Positions 8,029 to 17,463 are shown, numbered from the stretch's first letter. The stretch: DNA of 64,000 nucleotides from Moraxellaceae bacterium AER2_44_116 (GCA_006546595.1 VIAD01000002.1:189510-253509); one strand, 5' to 3'. Made by a program: numbers and translations. Notes: generated by a model not told the origin, from the letters alone.

Positions 8029-10962
8029 ATGAATTTAATGTGGACTCAGCTCCAAAAGCCATTAATGGGGCTACTGATAGGAAGTCATATTTTTCTGTCT
8101 GGATGTGGCGGCGGTGGTAGCAGTGGTGATGGAAATAATACGGCGTCAGCTAACAACACCCCGACTATTGCGATTACGGCATCAAGTATATCTATTACCA
8201 CATCCTCAGCAGGTCTGATTTCTGCTTCTCTTGGCAGTGATATTACTATTAGTGGCTCAGGGAGTACTGATGCCGATGGCGATACCCTGAGTTATCAGTG
8301 GTCTCTGCAAGATAAGCCTGCCTCCAGTACGGTGATTTTAGTTCCAAGCAGTTCAGTTAATGTCAAATTCATGCCTGATGCAATGGGGGTTTATGACTTC
8401 CTCTTGACAGTAACGGATGCAAAAGGAGCAAAATCTGAGAAACATTTCCTCATTAAAATCGACAATCTAGCGCCTACGGCGAATACCCAAGTGAATGTAG
8501 GTTTTGTTGCCACTCCAACGGTTATGCCAATCCAATCCGTTCATACTGGTTCAACCATCACTCTTGATGGTACGGCATCCGTAGATCCAGAAGGTGGCAA
8601 TGTCAGCCTAGAGTGGTTTTTGGAAAAGCCTGTAAGCAGTACGGCAATACTGGCGCTTACTGGTAAAACTGCCAAAATTACGACAGATATACTTGGTATT
8701 TATAAAATTAGAGTCAAAGGCATTGACGCAAAGGGTGCTTTTTTTGAAACGGTCTACGCTTATAATGCTGACAATAAAACACCGCTAGATAAAACAACCA
8801 GTAATATTGTGTTTTCTTCCAATCCTGTTTCCAAGCCAACGCTCCCTGTGACCGTAAATGCACTGATTACACTAGACAGCTCACAATCAACCGATCCAGA
8901 TGGTGGGGCTCTTAATCTAGTATGGAAGATACTTGCTAAACCCCAAACCAGTATTGCTACACTGGCTATCAATGGCAAGCAAGCCCGATTTACTCCTGAT
9001 GTGTTGGGAGCATATCAAGTCTCTGTCCGTAGCACCGACACGCAAGGTGCATACGCAGAGACTATTTATACTTTTGACGCCAATAATCAGGCTCCAACTA
9101 GTATTATTGCCACTGATGTTGGTTCTGTAAGTCGAGATGCTGGCACGAATAGCATCTCGACCTCTTTGGGTTATACCGTTCTTCTTGATAGTAAAAATAG
9201 TGTCGATCCAGAAGCGAATGCTTTAACTTATGAATGGTCTATTGAGAGCAAGCCTACTAACAGTACACTCAATATTGGTAATGCTACAGCTAGCACACTG
9301 CAATTCATTCCTGATGTGATGGGGGATTACTCTTTCAAACTCACAGTTAAGGACAATGCTGATGCAATCAGTTATTTTGTTTCTACGATAAAAGTCAACA
9401 ATCAGCGACCAACAGCCATTATCAGCTCTAATGCTACGCCAATGTCTTTACCACAAGGGCCGACGATTCGTTTGCCATTAGGAACAGAAGTAACGCTTCG
9501 AGGCAGTGCGAGCAAAGACGCTGACGGTGATCCCTTGTCTTATCTTTGGACTATAGTCACCAAACCCTTAAATAGTACAGCCGCTCTAGCTACTCCTAAC
9601 AGCATGAACAGCTTATTTGTTCCCGATAAAGCAGGTAGTTATACCTTTAAACTTAAAACATCTGACCCAAGTGGTGCTTATTCCGAGCAAAATCTAATAC
9701 TGGATACAGGTAACACTCCTCCTGTTGCTGTATTGGATAAGTCCAATATTACTGCCTTGACAGGTGCCGCAGTGACCGCCTCTGCAGGTAGTAGCTATGA
9801 TGAAGATGGCGATACACTTCGTTACCGCTGGTTCATTGATGCTCGTCCTGTGGGCTCTACAGCTGCCATCACCAATAATACGGCAGCCAATATGAGTTTT
9901 ACACCAGATATGGCTGGAGCATATAGCCTAGCTGTTGAAGTGAGTGATGGTACAAATTCGCATACGGCCTATTTAGGCTTAAAAGTGTTAGCCCAGTCTT
10001 CAGGCAGCGTAGCGTTAACCTTTGCACCTTTGCTGTCGAAATATAGCCAAGGTCTTGACAAGCTGGTAGTCGTTGCCTCAAATCCTAACGCACTAAAAAT
10101 TATTGACCCATTTACAGGTGCTATACGATCTGTTGCGCTGGCTGGAGATGTTACATCTCTTAGTTTGAGTCCTAATGGCAAGCTTGCGGCAGTCCTATAT
10201 AGTGGTACTGCAAGTCTAATTGATATTGAAAAAGCGACCTTAATTAAAACCTTTACAACAGCGGGTGCACAAACGGATCTTTTTGCCACGAATACAGGCA
10301 GTATCTACTTGATTGGCCAAAGTGGAGGACAATGGGTGGATGAAGGTGTTGCAAGAATAAATGGTTATTCTGGTCAAAGGGAATATACGTGTTGTAGTTG
10401 GTCTTTCTATGGGACTCAGAAAGGCATTTTTGCTGACAAGATTAACAAAGTGTTTTTAATGGAGTTTGGACTTTCTCCATCAGATATCGATTATTTTACT
10501 CTGGATGGCACAACAGGCGATGTCATTGCTACGGGTGACTCTCCTTATCATGGCGATTACTCCATGTATAGTCCATTATTTTTATCTGGAAATCAAAGTT
10601 TAGTCTTTACAGGAGCTGGTAATTATTTCAATACAGGGTCGTTAAGGTACGCGGGTAAGTTGGCACTTAAAGGTGGCCTCGTATCCTTAAGCCACTCTTC
10701 TGAAAAAGAGGAAGCACTTGTAACTATCATGACATCCAGTGATAACTATCCATATGAGTATAGTTATCAACCGTACTATCAGTTGTTTACAGGATCATTG
10801 CTAGCCGATAGCGGAACCTTAGCCCTCCCATTGATTAATAGCCAGCAGAGTTATGGACTTGAGATTTTCCATAGTGCTAATGGTTCTCATGTAGTGCTAG
10901 TGCAAACAGGCAGCAATTTGCCGCAAGGAATGGGAGTTAAGTACCACGTTATTTTTCGATAA
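8029..10962 (+). CDS. Large surface lipoprotein with PKD-like repeats and propeller-like C-terminus
   Basis: A 977-residue protein with a lipoprotein signal (hydrophobic stretch, lipobox LSGC near residue 26, then a Gly/Ser-rich linker). Residues about 40-650 contain at least six immunoglobulin-like PKD/REJ-type modules, each with a variant of GS.S.DADGDTLSYQW and ending F.PD..G.Y.F.L.V.D..G. From about 660 to the end the sequence changes to a repeat-poor domain with phrases such as LSLSPNGKLAAVLYSG and IDIEKATLIKTF, resembling YVTN/WD-type beta-propeller blades. Such proteins usually act in adhesion or extracellular polymer binding; no enzyme motif is seen. AGGGAAAT precedes the ATG. Confidence 0.8.
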   Translation: MNLMWTQLQKPLMGLLIGSHIFLSGCGGGGSSGDGNNTASANNTPTIAITASSISITTSSAGLISASLGSDITISGSGSTDADGDTLSYQWSLQDKPASSTVILVPSSSVNVKFMPDAMGVYDFLLTVTDAKGAKSEKHFLIKIDNLAPTANTQVNVGFVATPTVMPIQSVHTGSTITLDGTASVDPEGGNVSLEWFLEKPVSSTAILALTGKTAKITTDILGIYKIRVKGIDAKGAFFETVYAYNADNKTPLDKTTSNIVFSSNPVSKPTLPVTVNALITLDSSQSTDPDGGALNLVWKILAKPQTSIATLAINGKQARFTPDVLGAYQVSVRSTDTQGAYAETIYTFDANNQAPTSIIATDVGSVSRDAGTNSISTSLGYTVLLDSKNSVDPEANALTYEWSIESKPTNSTLNIGNATASTLQFIPDVMGDYSFKLTVKDNADAISYFVSTIKVNNQRPTAIISSNATPMSLPQGPTIRLPLGTEVTLRGSASKDADGDPLSYLWTIVTKPLNSTAALATPNSMNSLFVPDKAGSYTFKLKTSDPSGAYSEQNLILDTGNTPPVAVLDKSNITALTGAAVTASAGSSYDEDGDTLRYRWFIDARPVGSTAAITNNTAANMSFTPDMAGAYSLAVEVSDGTNSHTAYLGLKVLAQSSGSVALTFAPLLSKYSQGLDKLVVVASNPNALKIIDPFTGAIRSVALAGDVTSLSLSPNGKLAAVLYSGTASLIDIEKATLIKTFTTAGAQTDLFATNTGSIYLIGQSGGQWVDEGVARINGYSGQREYTCCSWSFYGTQKGIFADKINKVFLMEFGLSPSDIDYFTLDGTTGDVIATGDSPYHGDYSMYSPLFLSGNQSLVFTGAGNYFNTGSLRYAGKLALKGGLVSLSHSSEKEEALVTIMTSSDNYPYEYSYQPYYQLFTGSLLADSGTLALPLINSQQSYGLEIFHSANGSHVVLVQTGSNLPQGMGVKYHVIFR

Positions 10963-11079
10963 TGAGCCAACTGGCGGTTATTTATGAGTAAAAAGCAGAG
11001 TATTTAACCCGAAATGTCGATGGTATTTCTTTGAGCCCTAAAATATGAATGCTCAATGAGATTGATACTTAGCGTGTCG

Positions 11080-11119
11080 AAATGGTCAAATAGCAAAATT
11101 GTTATTTGACCATTTTTTT
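11080..11119 (+). terminator. Intrinsic terminator after the PKD lipoprotein
   Basis: A 13-bp stem aaatggtcaaata / tatttgaccattt with a 10-base loop, followed directly by more T residues. The stem also starts with an A run, so it could serve the convergent arsJ transcript as well. Confidence 0.85.
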
Positions 11120-11143
11120 AGTTAATCAACCGCTAAGATTGGC

Positions 11144-12352
11144 TCACTTACCCCTCGGCAACGCCAACGAAATCACCGCTGCCAAGCCAATAAACCCACT
11201 AGAAATCCATAAACACGCACTTAATCCAGCGACTTGAAACATCCATCCCGACAACATCGTCCCTAATAATCGCCCCATGGCATTGGCCATATAATAAAAG
11301 CCGACATCCAAGGACACACCATCTTCCTTGGCATAACTGACAATCAAAAAACTATGCAACGACGAGTTCACCGCAAACACCGCACCAAACAATAATAAAC
11401 CTGTCACTACAACCATCGTAGGTGGCCAAGCCGCTGCCAATGCCAGCGCAATAAACGCAGGCAAACCTGCTAAAGCAATCGCCCACAAAAACGCACTTTT
11501 ACCATCAGGCACATGGTCTTTATTACGTCCAGTAATGCGAGGAGCGATAGTTTGTACTGCGCCATAACCGATAATCCAACACGCTAAAAAGCCACCAACT
11601 TGGGCAAAATCCCAGCCTAAGGTAGTGCTTAAAAAGACAGGTAACGCAACAACAAACCAGACATCACGCGAGGCAAACAAAAATAAACGAGCAGCCGCTA
11701 AATAATTGACAGCGCGACTGGTGGAAAAAATCTCGCTAAATTTAGGCTTGTTTTTGGCTTTGCCTAGGTCTTGTGTCAGCGTAAAAATGCTCAATAACCA
11801 AACAATAGCCAATACGGCTGCCATCGCCATCACCGCGCCTGTAAAATCCAGCACGGATAACAACGCCGCACCCATAAAAAAGCCCACACCTTTCAGCGCA
11901 TTTTTAGAGCCTGTTAGTCGTGCCACCCAGCGATATAAGGTTTGTTGGCTATCCGCTTGGGCGTTGGGGACTAGCAGTTTAATGCTGCTTTTCGCACTCA
12001 TTTTATTGAGGTCTTTGGCAATGCCTGACAACGCTTGAGCGGCCATTACCCACGGAATGGTCAACATTGCCGCAGGTACAGCCAACATCAATAAGGCGAA
12101 AACCTGCAAACCTAAACCAACATTCATGGTGCGATTCAAGCCCAAACGCGCACCGAGCCAGCCGCCGACTAAGTTGGTGACAACGCCAAAAAACTCATAA
12201 AACAAAAATAAAAACGCGATGCTTAATGGCGTGTAACCGAGTTGATGAAAATGCAGTACCACCAACATCCGCAACGCGCCATCGGTTAGGGTAAACGCCC
12301 AATAATTACCCGTGACGATGAGGTATTGACGGATTTGGGGAGATAAAGGCAT
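11144..12352 (-). CDS. arsJ: Organoarsenical efflux MFS permease ArsJ
   Basis: A 402-residue permease with about 12 hydrophobic segments. The N-terminus (NYWAFTLTDGALRMLVVLHF) and AQALSGIAKDLNKMSAKSSI are characteristic of ArsJ. ArsJ exports 1-arseno-3-phosphoglycerate, which then decays outside the cell and releases arsenate. Its partner, a GAPDH that makes this compound from arsenate, is the next gene upstream, and an ArsR regulator precedes both, so context and sequence agree. I start it at the ATG at 12352; a TTG at 12361 is in frame just ahead. Confidence 0.92.
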   Translation of the reverse strand: MPLSPQIRQYLIVTGNYWAFTLTDGALRMLVVLHFHQLGYTPLSIAFLFLFYEFFGVVTNLVGGWLGARLGLNRTMNVGLGLQVFALLMLAVPAAMLTIPWVMAAQALSGIAKDLNKMSAKSSIKLLVPNAQADSQQTLYRWVARLTGSKNALKGVGFFMGAALLSVLDFTGAVMAMAAVLAIVWLLSIFTLTQDLGKAKNKPKFSEIFSTSRAVNYLAAARLFLFASRDVWFVVALPVFLSTTLGWDFAQVGGFLACWIIGYGAVQTIAPRITGRNKDHVPDGKSAFLWAIALAGLPAFIALALAAAWPPTMVVVTGLLLFGAVFAVNSSLHSFLIVSYAKEDGVSLDVGFYYMANAMGRLLGTMLSGWMFQVAGLSACLWISSGFIGLAAVISLALPRGK

Positions 12353-12365
12353 AACCAACAAAACC

Positions 12366-12422
12366 TGTAGGGGCGAATTTATTTGCCAAATTGAATAGAT
12401 GGGCGAATAAATTCGCCCCTAC
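12366..12422. repeat. Inverted repeat between gapdh and arsJ
   Basis: Two arms of about 21 bases (tgtaggggcgaatttatttgc and its near-complement gcgaataaattcgcccctacg) around a 13-base spacer fill the gap between the GAPDH stop and the arsJ start. It looks like a dispersed palindromic element. In the transcript it would fold into a long hairpin inside the operon and could lower or stabilise arsJ mRNA. Confidence 0.75.
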
Positions 12423-12425
12423 GCA

Positions 12426-13427
12426 TCATGCTAAACCGACTTTCCGCACTAATTCCGCTGTACGATTGGCATAGCCCCATTCATTGTCGTACCATGCGTA
12501 AATTTTCACTTGGGTGCCATTAATCACCATCGTACAGGGTGCATCAATAATGCTGGAGTGTGGGTCTGTGCGATAATCAATCGACACTAATGGCCGTTCT
12601 TCGTAGCATAAAATGCCCTTTAATGCCCCTTCGGCGGCTGTTTTTAATAGCGCATTAACTTCTTCTACCGTCGTGGCGCGCTCCACTTCAAAAACACAAT
12701 CGGTCAGAGATGCATTGGCCAACGGCACACGCACAGCATGACCATTCAAACGACCTTTGAGTTCAGGAAAAATTTCGGTAATCGCCGTAGCTGAGCCTGT
12801 CGTGGTGGGAATCATGCTCATGCCACACGCGCGGGCGCGACGTAAGTCTTTGTGTGGTGCGTCTAAAATGGTTTGCGTATTGGTTAAATCATGAATAGTA
12901 GTGATGCTACCGTGACGAATACCAATACTCTCGTGAATGACTTTGACAATAGGGGCTAAACAATTGGTCGTACAAGAAGCCGCCGTGACAATACGGTGAA
13001 GTTGAGGGTCAAATAAATGGTCGTTTACGCCAAGCACAATGTTTAAGACGCCTGCCTCTTTGACGGGAGCAGTAACTACGACACGTTTTACCCCTTGATC
13101 TAAATAGGCTTGTAATAAGGCAGTGGTTTTCATTTTGCCAGAGGCTTCAATCACCACGTCACAGTCCGACCAATCGCTGTCAGCAATACTTTTATTACGA
13201 CTGATTTTAATACGGCGAGTCCCGATCACAATATCTTCACCCTCGGCTTTAGCTTCGTGCTGCCAACGGCCATGCACTGAATCAAAGTTGAGTAAATGGG
13301 CGAGGGTGATAGCATCGCCTGCGGGGTCGTTAATATGAGTGAAGCTGAGTTCAGGCCAGTCCCATGCGGCGCGTAAGGCTAAGCGACCCATACGGCCAAA
13401 TCCGTTAATGCCTACCTTGATGGTCAT
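12426..13427 (-). CDS. ArsJ-associated glyceraldehyde-3-phosphate dehydrogenase
   Basis: A 333-residue GAPDH: N-terminal NAD-binding motif INGFGRMGRL, catalytic Cys in the ASCTTNCLAPI signature, conserved histidine region and the C-terminal WYDNEWGYANR. Family members next to arsJ use arsenate in place of phosphate and form 1-arseno-3-phosphoglycerate, the substrate of ArsJ. Its place between arsR and arsJ on the same strand makes the resistance role much more likely than glycolysis. Cytoplasmic, probably a tetramer as in other GAPDHs. Confidence 0.92.
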   Translation of the reverse strand: MTIKVGINGFGRMGRLALRAAWDWPELSFTHINDPAGDAITLAHLLNFDSVHGRWQHEAKAEGEDIVIGTRRIKISRNKSIADSDWSDCDVVIEASGKMKTTALLQAYLDQGVKRVVVTAPVKEAGVLNIVLGVNDHLFDPQLHRIVTAASCTTNCLAPIVKVIHESIGIRHGSITTIHDLTNTQTILDAPHKDLRRARACGMSMIPTTTGSATAITEIFPELKGRLNGHAVRVPLANASLTDCVFEVERATTVEEVNALLKTAAEGALKGILCYEERPLVSIDYRTDPHSSIIDAPCTMVINGTQVKIYAWYDNEWGYANRTAELVRKVGLA

Positions 13428-13491
13428 GATTGTTCTCCATTTGAGTGAGTTGGTGATCAGTTGTCAGTTGAGCATAGGATGAATTGTCGGG

Positions 13492-13809
13492 TTAACAACA
13501 GCTGGTTGTGATTTCACATGGCTGACCTTGACAGCAGTTTTCGGTTAAAAACGCCAGTAACTCATTCATGACAGGATAGTTGGCGCGATAATGTAAAAAA
13601 CGGCCTTGTTGCTCGACACGAATTAAATCTGCTTGTTGTAGTATTTTTAAATGAAATGACAGGGTTGCGTTGGCCAGACCCAATAACGCGATCAATTCAT
13701 TGGGCGTGTTGCCTGTTTCGCCAGCCACGACTAAAGCACGATAAATGGCTAATCGGCTGCTTTGGGCTAGTGCTGCAAGTTGTTTTACGGCAAGTTCAGT
13801 ATTCATCAT
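13492..13809 (-). CDS. arsR: ArsR family metalloregulator
   Basis: A 105-residue winged-helix repressor (LAALAQSSRLAIYRALV, then ELIALLGLANATLSFHLKIL as recognition region). The C-terminus carries cysteine pairs (NCCQGQPCEITTSCC), a plausible arsenite-binding site of the C-terminal type rather than the ELCVCDL site of the classical E. coli ArsR, which is absent. First gene of the arsR-gapdh-arsJ operon; a palindrome just upstream is its likely operator, so the operon should be autorepressed and opened by arsenite. Confidence 0.9.
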   Translation of the reverse strand: MMNTELAVKQLAALAQSSRLAIYRALVVAGETGNTPNELIALLGLANATLSFHLKILQQADLIRVEQQGRFLHYRANYPVMNELLAFLTENCCQGQPCEITTSCC

Positions 13810-13824
13810 GTTGTCTGTATTTTG

Positions 13825-13848
13825 ATATTTCCAATAATATGGAAATAT
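13825..13848. promoter_or_regulatory. Probable ArsR operator
   Basis: A perfect inverted repeat with 9-base arms, atatttcca and tggaaatat, and a 6-base centre, ends 16 bases upstream of the arsR start. Size, symmetry and place fit an ArsR-family operator overlapping the operon promoter. Confidence 0.7.
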
Positions 13849-13895
13849 TATGACGAATTGATGACGAAATGACTCATGTATTTGTGCTTAATTAG

Positions 13896-13922
13896 TGTGT
13901 ATAATTTATAAGTTAATACACA
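13896..13922 (+). promoter_or_regulatory. vapBC promoter -10 inside an inverted repeat
   Basis: Arms tgtgtat and atacaca flank a 13-base centre. A consensus-like TATAAT at 13900-13905 lies within the element. This is where a VapBC complex would be expected to bind to repress its own promoter. Confidence 0.55.
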
Positions 13923-13936
13923 TTTGGAGAAAGGTA

Positions 13937-14131
13937 ATGCGTACTAATATTGTGATAGACGATAATCTCATGAATGATGCACTGAAAGTGACGGGATTAA
14001 AAACGAAAAAAGAAGCCGTTGAATTGGGCTTGAAAATTCTGGTTAAATTAAATCAGCAAGAAGCCATTAAAGCATTTAGAGGCAAGTTAACATGGGACGG
14101 TGACCTTGAAGCACTGAGAAGTCAGCCATGA
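13937..14131 (+). CDS. vapB: VapB-type antitoxin
   Basis: A 64-residue protein starting MRTNIVIDDNLMNDALKVTG, the usual N-terminus of the DUF2191/VapB antitoxin group, with KTKKEAVELGLKILV as the ribbon-helix-helix dimer part and a C-terminal toxin-binding tail. The ATG at 13937 is preceded by ggagaaagg; an upstream in-frame ATG at 13895 lacks such a site. Its stop overlaps the start of vapC by 4 bases, indicating coupled translation. It neutralises the toxin and represses its own operon. Confidence 0.9.
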   Translation: MRTNIVIDDNLMNDALKVTGLKTKKEAVELGLKILVKLNQQEAIKAFRGKLTWDGDLEALRSQP

Positions 14132-14532
14132 TTTTAGTCGATTCGAGTGTTTGGATTGATTATTTTAATGGCAATATCAGCGCGGAAACCGACACCTTAG
14201 ATAGATTGCTTGGCGTTGAGCCTTTGGCTATTGGTGATTTGATTTTGACGGAAGTTTTGCAAGGTTTTCGTGCCGATAACGATTATCAAACAGCAAAAGG
14301 TCTGTTAATGACGTTGACCGTCTTTGATATGTTAGGTTCAGAGTTGGCGATTAAAGCGGCCGATAATTTTCGCTTGTTGCGTAAACAAGGTATTACGATT
14401 CGCAAAACCGCCGATGTGATTATTGCGACGTATTGTATTGAGCATCGTCATACCTTACTTTTTGCCGATAAAGATTTTCTGCCATTTGTTGCTCATCTTG
14501 GCCTAAAAGCAGTGACAGTCAATGGTCATTAA
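14128..14532 (+). CDS. vapC: VapC-type PIN domain toxin
   Basis: A 134-residue PIN ribonuclease: N-terminal MILVDSSVWIDYFNG with the first catalytic Asp, an acidic position in LILTEVLQGF, and the C-terminal cluster KTADVIIATYCIEH...LLFADKDF. VapC toxins cleave tRNA or rRNA when the antitoxin is lost. All expected acidic residues are present, so it is probably active. Overlaps vapB by 4 bases and is followed by a hairpin terminator. Confidence 0.92.
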   Translation: MILVDSSVWIDYFNGNISAETDTLDRLLGVEPLAIGDLILTEVLQGFRADNDYQTAKGLLMTLTVFDMLGSELAIKAADNFRLLRKQGITIRKTADVIIATYCIEHRHTLLFADKDFLPFVAHLGLKAVTVNGH

Positions 14533-14548
14533 GCATTGTTGTTGTGGA

Positions 14549-14580
14549 ATGGATTGCCAAACGCAATCCATCTATTTTTA
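14549..14580 (+). terminator. Terminator after vapC
   Basis: A 9-bp stem atggattgc / gcaatccat with a 5-base loop, followed by ctattttta. It separates vapBC from the convergent ppc gene. Confidence 0.7.
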
Positions 14581-14593
14581 GTGGACTCAATCC

Positions 14594-17278
14594 TTAGCCC
14601 GTATTCCTCAATCCTGCCGCAATACCTGCAATTGTTACCATCAACGCATGGTCATAACGGGTACTGGCTTCTACCGATTCTCGTCGCCGCCTCATCAGTT
14701 CAGCTTGAAGCATATGCAGAGGTAAAATATAGGGGGTACGCACGGTAATGGCTCGCTGCAAAATGGGTGATAGCTCCAATAACTCCTGTCGCTCAATCAC
14801 GTTTAGTAAAATCCCCACCGTTTTTTCTAGCCGCGCCCGTAATAGTTCGCCTAAGGCGTGTAAAGCAGGGTCATCGGTGAGATGGACTTCATAATAGGCG
14901 GCTATCGCTGAATCTGATTTCGCTAGTACCATTTCTAGCATATCAAGGAGTGTTTGAAAGTACGGCCAATGTTCACGCATATCCCGAATAACAGGCGTAA
15001 AACCGTCATCCATCGCCGTATTTAAAGCCCGTCCTGTCCCTAACCATGCAGGCAACATCAAACGCACTTGTGTCCATGCAAAAACCCAAGGAATGGCGCG
15101 TAAGGACTCAATGCCGCCAGTCATGTGTCGCCGTGCAGGCCGTGAGCCTAAGGGCAACATTTGCAGCTCTAACTCAGGAGTTACTGTACGTAAATAACGG
15201 ATAAATTCAGGTTCGTCACGCACAGTTTCTTTATAAACGGCTAATGATGTTTGTGTCATTCGCGCCATTAGTTCACGCCATTCGGGTTTGACGGCAGGCG
15301 GTGGAAGTAGGGTGGCTTCTAGCGTCGCGGCGGCATATAGCTCTAGGTTGCGCATAGCGATACCTTTCATGCCAAACTTAAAGCGAATCATTTCCCCTTG
15401 TTCGGTGACACGAATTTTACCTTGCACGGATTTGGGCGGTTGTGACAGTAAGGCTTGATGCGTGGGCGCACCACCACGACTAATCGAGCCGCCACGACCA
15501 TGAAATAACGTCAACTGAACACCGTGTTTTTCGGCAATTGCGGTTAGGCCTTCTTGGGCGCGATATTGCGCCCAGTTCGCAGTTAAAAAACCTGCATCTT
15601 TGGCCGAGTCGGAATAACCAATCATAATTTCTTGATGGCCGTTAATTGCGTTTTTATACCAAGCAATAGACAGCAACGCATCAAGGCAGGCAGGCGCATT
15701 ATCAAGGTCGGCTAAGGTTTCAAATAACGGTACAACACGCATCGGATGTGGGACTTCGGCTTCTTTTTGTAGCAGCATGACTGCCAAGACATCACTCGGT
15801 TGTTTGGCCATGGAAATAACATACGCGCCCAATGCGCCCGCAGGTTGTTGCGCTAGCATGTTAAACGTGGCCAACACTTCTTTGACGGGTTCGGCGTTAA
15901 TCGGCGCATCCGCTGTGGCGTGGAGTTGACGAGGTAATAATGGGCGTGGATTGTTCAATTCGCTCAGTAAAAATCGTTGCCGTTGGCTTTCGTCCCAGTC
16001 GTGATAGTTGCCGAGTTTGAGATAATCGGTAATGGCGGCTACGGCATCGGCATGACGACCCGATTCTTGACGAATATCGAGCTTGAGTAATTCCAGACCA
16101 AAACAGGCAACCCGACGAATAATGTTGCTCAGTTCATCATTGGCAATATCGTACATATTACAAGCGACAAGGGAGTCATAACATAACAGTAACGGCTGCA
16201 TCAGTTCGGAGACGTGATGATAAATGCCTGCGTGATCCAACAGTTCACCCCGCAGGCGAGCCGTAATCCAGTCACGAGTTAAGGCCAATCGGTCACGCAC
16301 TTGACGTAATAATTCCCGATAGGGCTCGCGGCACTGTTCGCCAACCATCGCCCGTAAGGCAGGCGTACAATCTTCCATCGACAATTCAGCACGTAGGGCA
16401 TCAATATCACGCCAGTATAATTCAGCCGCTTGCCAACGGGATAATAACAACACCTCTTCTGTCACAACATGCGTCACATTGGGATTACCGTCGCGGTCAC
16501 CACCCATCCACGAGGCAAAACGAATGGGTGCTTGAGTGAGGGGTAGATGCTGTCCTGTGTGTTCAAAAATCGCGTCATCAAACTCACGTAAAAATTGCGG
16601 AATGGTGTACCACAAGGTTTGCTCAATGGTGGTAAAGCCCCATTTCGCTTCATCAACGGGCGTTGGTCGCAAACGGCGGATTTCATCGGTACGCCACGCG
16701 GCAATAATATGGTGTTTGAGGCGTGCGAGTTCTGTCTGCCGTTCAACGGGAGTGAGACGGACATAGTCCAAGGTTTCTAAACATTCGGCAATGTCGTCAT
16801 ATTTTTGAATTAAGGTGCGACGACTGATTTCGGTGGGGTGGGCAGTCAATACCAATTCAACATCCAGTTGTTGTACCGCTTGCCAAAGGGCTTCAGGACT
16901 AATCGCTTGGCGAGCCAGTCGCGGAAATAATTCTCGAATTGAGCCAAATTGAGCAGGGGCATTGTCAGTGCATTCCCAAGCGCGGTGGCGGCGTACTTGG
17001 TGATATTGTTCGGCGATATTCGCGAGATTCAAAAATTGGGTAAACGCACGGGCGACGGGTAAAAGCTCATCATCGGTGAGGGCTGATAACAGCTGATTGA
17101 GTTGTTGATTGGCGGTTTCATTGCCATCGCGTGCTTGTTTGCCCAGAACACGAATGGCTTCTACTTTGTCGTAGAGGGCTTGGCCTACTTGTTGGCGTAA
17201 GGTGTCACCAAGCAAGTTACCCATGAGGCGAATATCATCACGCAGAGGGGCATTGGGGTCAATGTCGGTCGTCGTCAT
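14594..17278 (-). CDS. ppc: Phosphoenolpyruvate carboxylase
   Basis: An 894-residue enzyme that adds bicarbonate to phosphoenolpyruvate to give oxaloacetate, feeding the TCA cycle. Visible signatures: LTAHPTEISRRT with the catalytic His, GGDRDGNPNVT, FHGRGGSISRGG and the conserved C-terminal RNTG. I start it at the ATG at 17278 (MTTTDIDP) because GGAGAT lies 8 bases upstream; the upstream in-frame ATG at 17293 overlaps that ribosome site. Its promoter region contains the left copy of the 48-bp direct repeat that bounds the RT island. Confidence 0.96.
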   Translation of the reverse strand: MTTTDIDPNAPLRDDIRLMGNLLGDTLRQQVGQALYDKVEAIRVLGKQARDGNETANQQLNQLLSALTDDELLPVARAFTQFLNLANIAEQYHQVRRHRAWECTDNAPAQFGSIRELFPRLARQAISPEALWQAVQQLDVELVLTAHPTEISRRTLIQKYDDIAECLETLDYVRLTPVERQTELARLKHHIIAAWRTDEIRRLRPTPVDEAKWGFTTIEQTLWYTIPQFLREFDDAIFEHTGQHLPLTQAPIRFASWMGGDRDGNPNVTHVVTEEVLLLSRWQAAELYWRDIDALRAELSMEDCTPALRAMVGEQCREPYRELLRQVRDRLALTRDWITARLRGELLDHAGIYHHVSELMQPLLLCYDSLVACNMYDIANDELSNIIRRVACFGLELLKLDIRQESGRHADAVAAITDYLKLGNYHDWDESQRQRFLLSELNNPRPLLPRQLHATADAPINAEPVKEVLATFNMLAQQPAGALGAYVISMAKQPSDVLAVMLLQKEAEVPHPMRVVPLFETLADLDNAPACLDALLSIAWYKNAINGHQEIMIGYSDSAKDAGFLTANWAQYRAQEGLTAIAEKHGVQLTLFHGRGGSISRGGAPTHQALLSQPPKSVQGKIRVTEQGEMIRFKFGMKGIAMRNLELYAAATLEATLLPPPAVKPEWRELMARMTQTSLAVYKETVRDEPEFIRYLRTVTPELELQMLPLGSRPARRHMTGGIESLRAIPWVFAWTQVRLMLPAWLGTGRALNTAMDDGFTPVIRDMREHWPYFQTLLDMLEMVLAKSDSAIAAYYEVHLTDDPALHALGELLRARLEKTVGILLNVIERQELLELSPILQRAITVRTPYILPLHMLQAELMRRRRESVEASTRYDHALMVTIAGIAAGLRNTG

Positions 17279-17304
17279 CACCGTGATCTCCATAAGACGC
17301 TATG

Positions 17305-17352
17305 GCTTGATACTAGCGGATTTTATTGGCTGATGTGGAGTTATTGTGAGGG
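17305..17352. repeat. 48-bp direct repeat, left copy
   Basis: A sequence beginning gcttgatactagcggatttt, identical over all 48 bases to 19626-19673. This copy lies 27 bases upstream of the ppc start. The two copies enclose the reverse transcriptase locus and a broken toxin-antitoxin gene, and so mark the ends of an inserted or duplicated segment. Confidence 0.9.
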
Positions 17353-17463
17353 GGGTAGGGACGATTTTAGGTCGAGTTAAGTGCTGTATGTTGATAAAGA
17401 AAAAACTTTGAAACTCATGATGCCTAGGTATTTAGTCATTCAATCATGTGTATTTTTTGCTAA

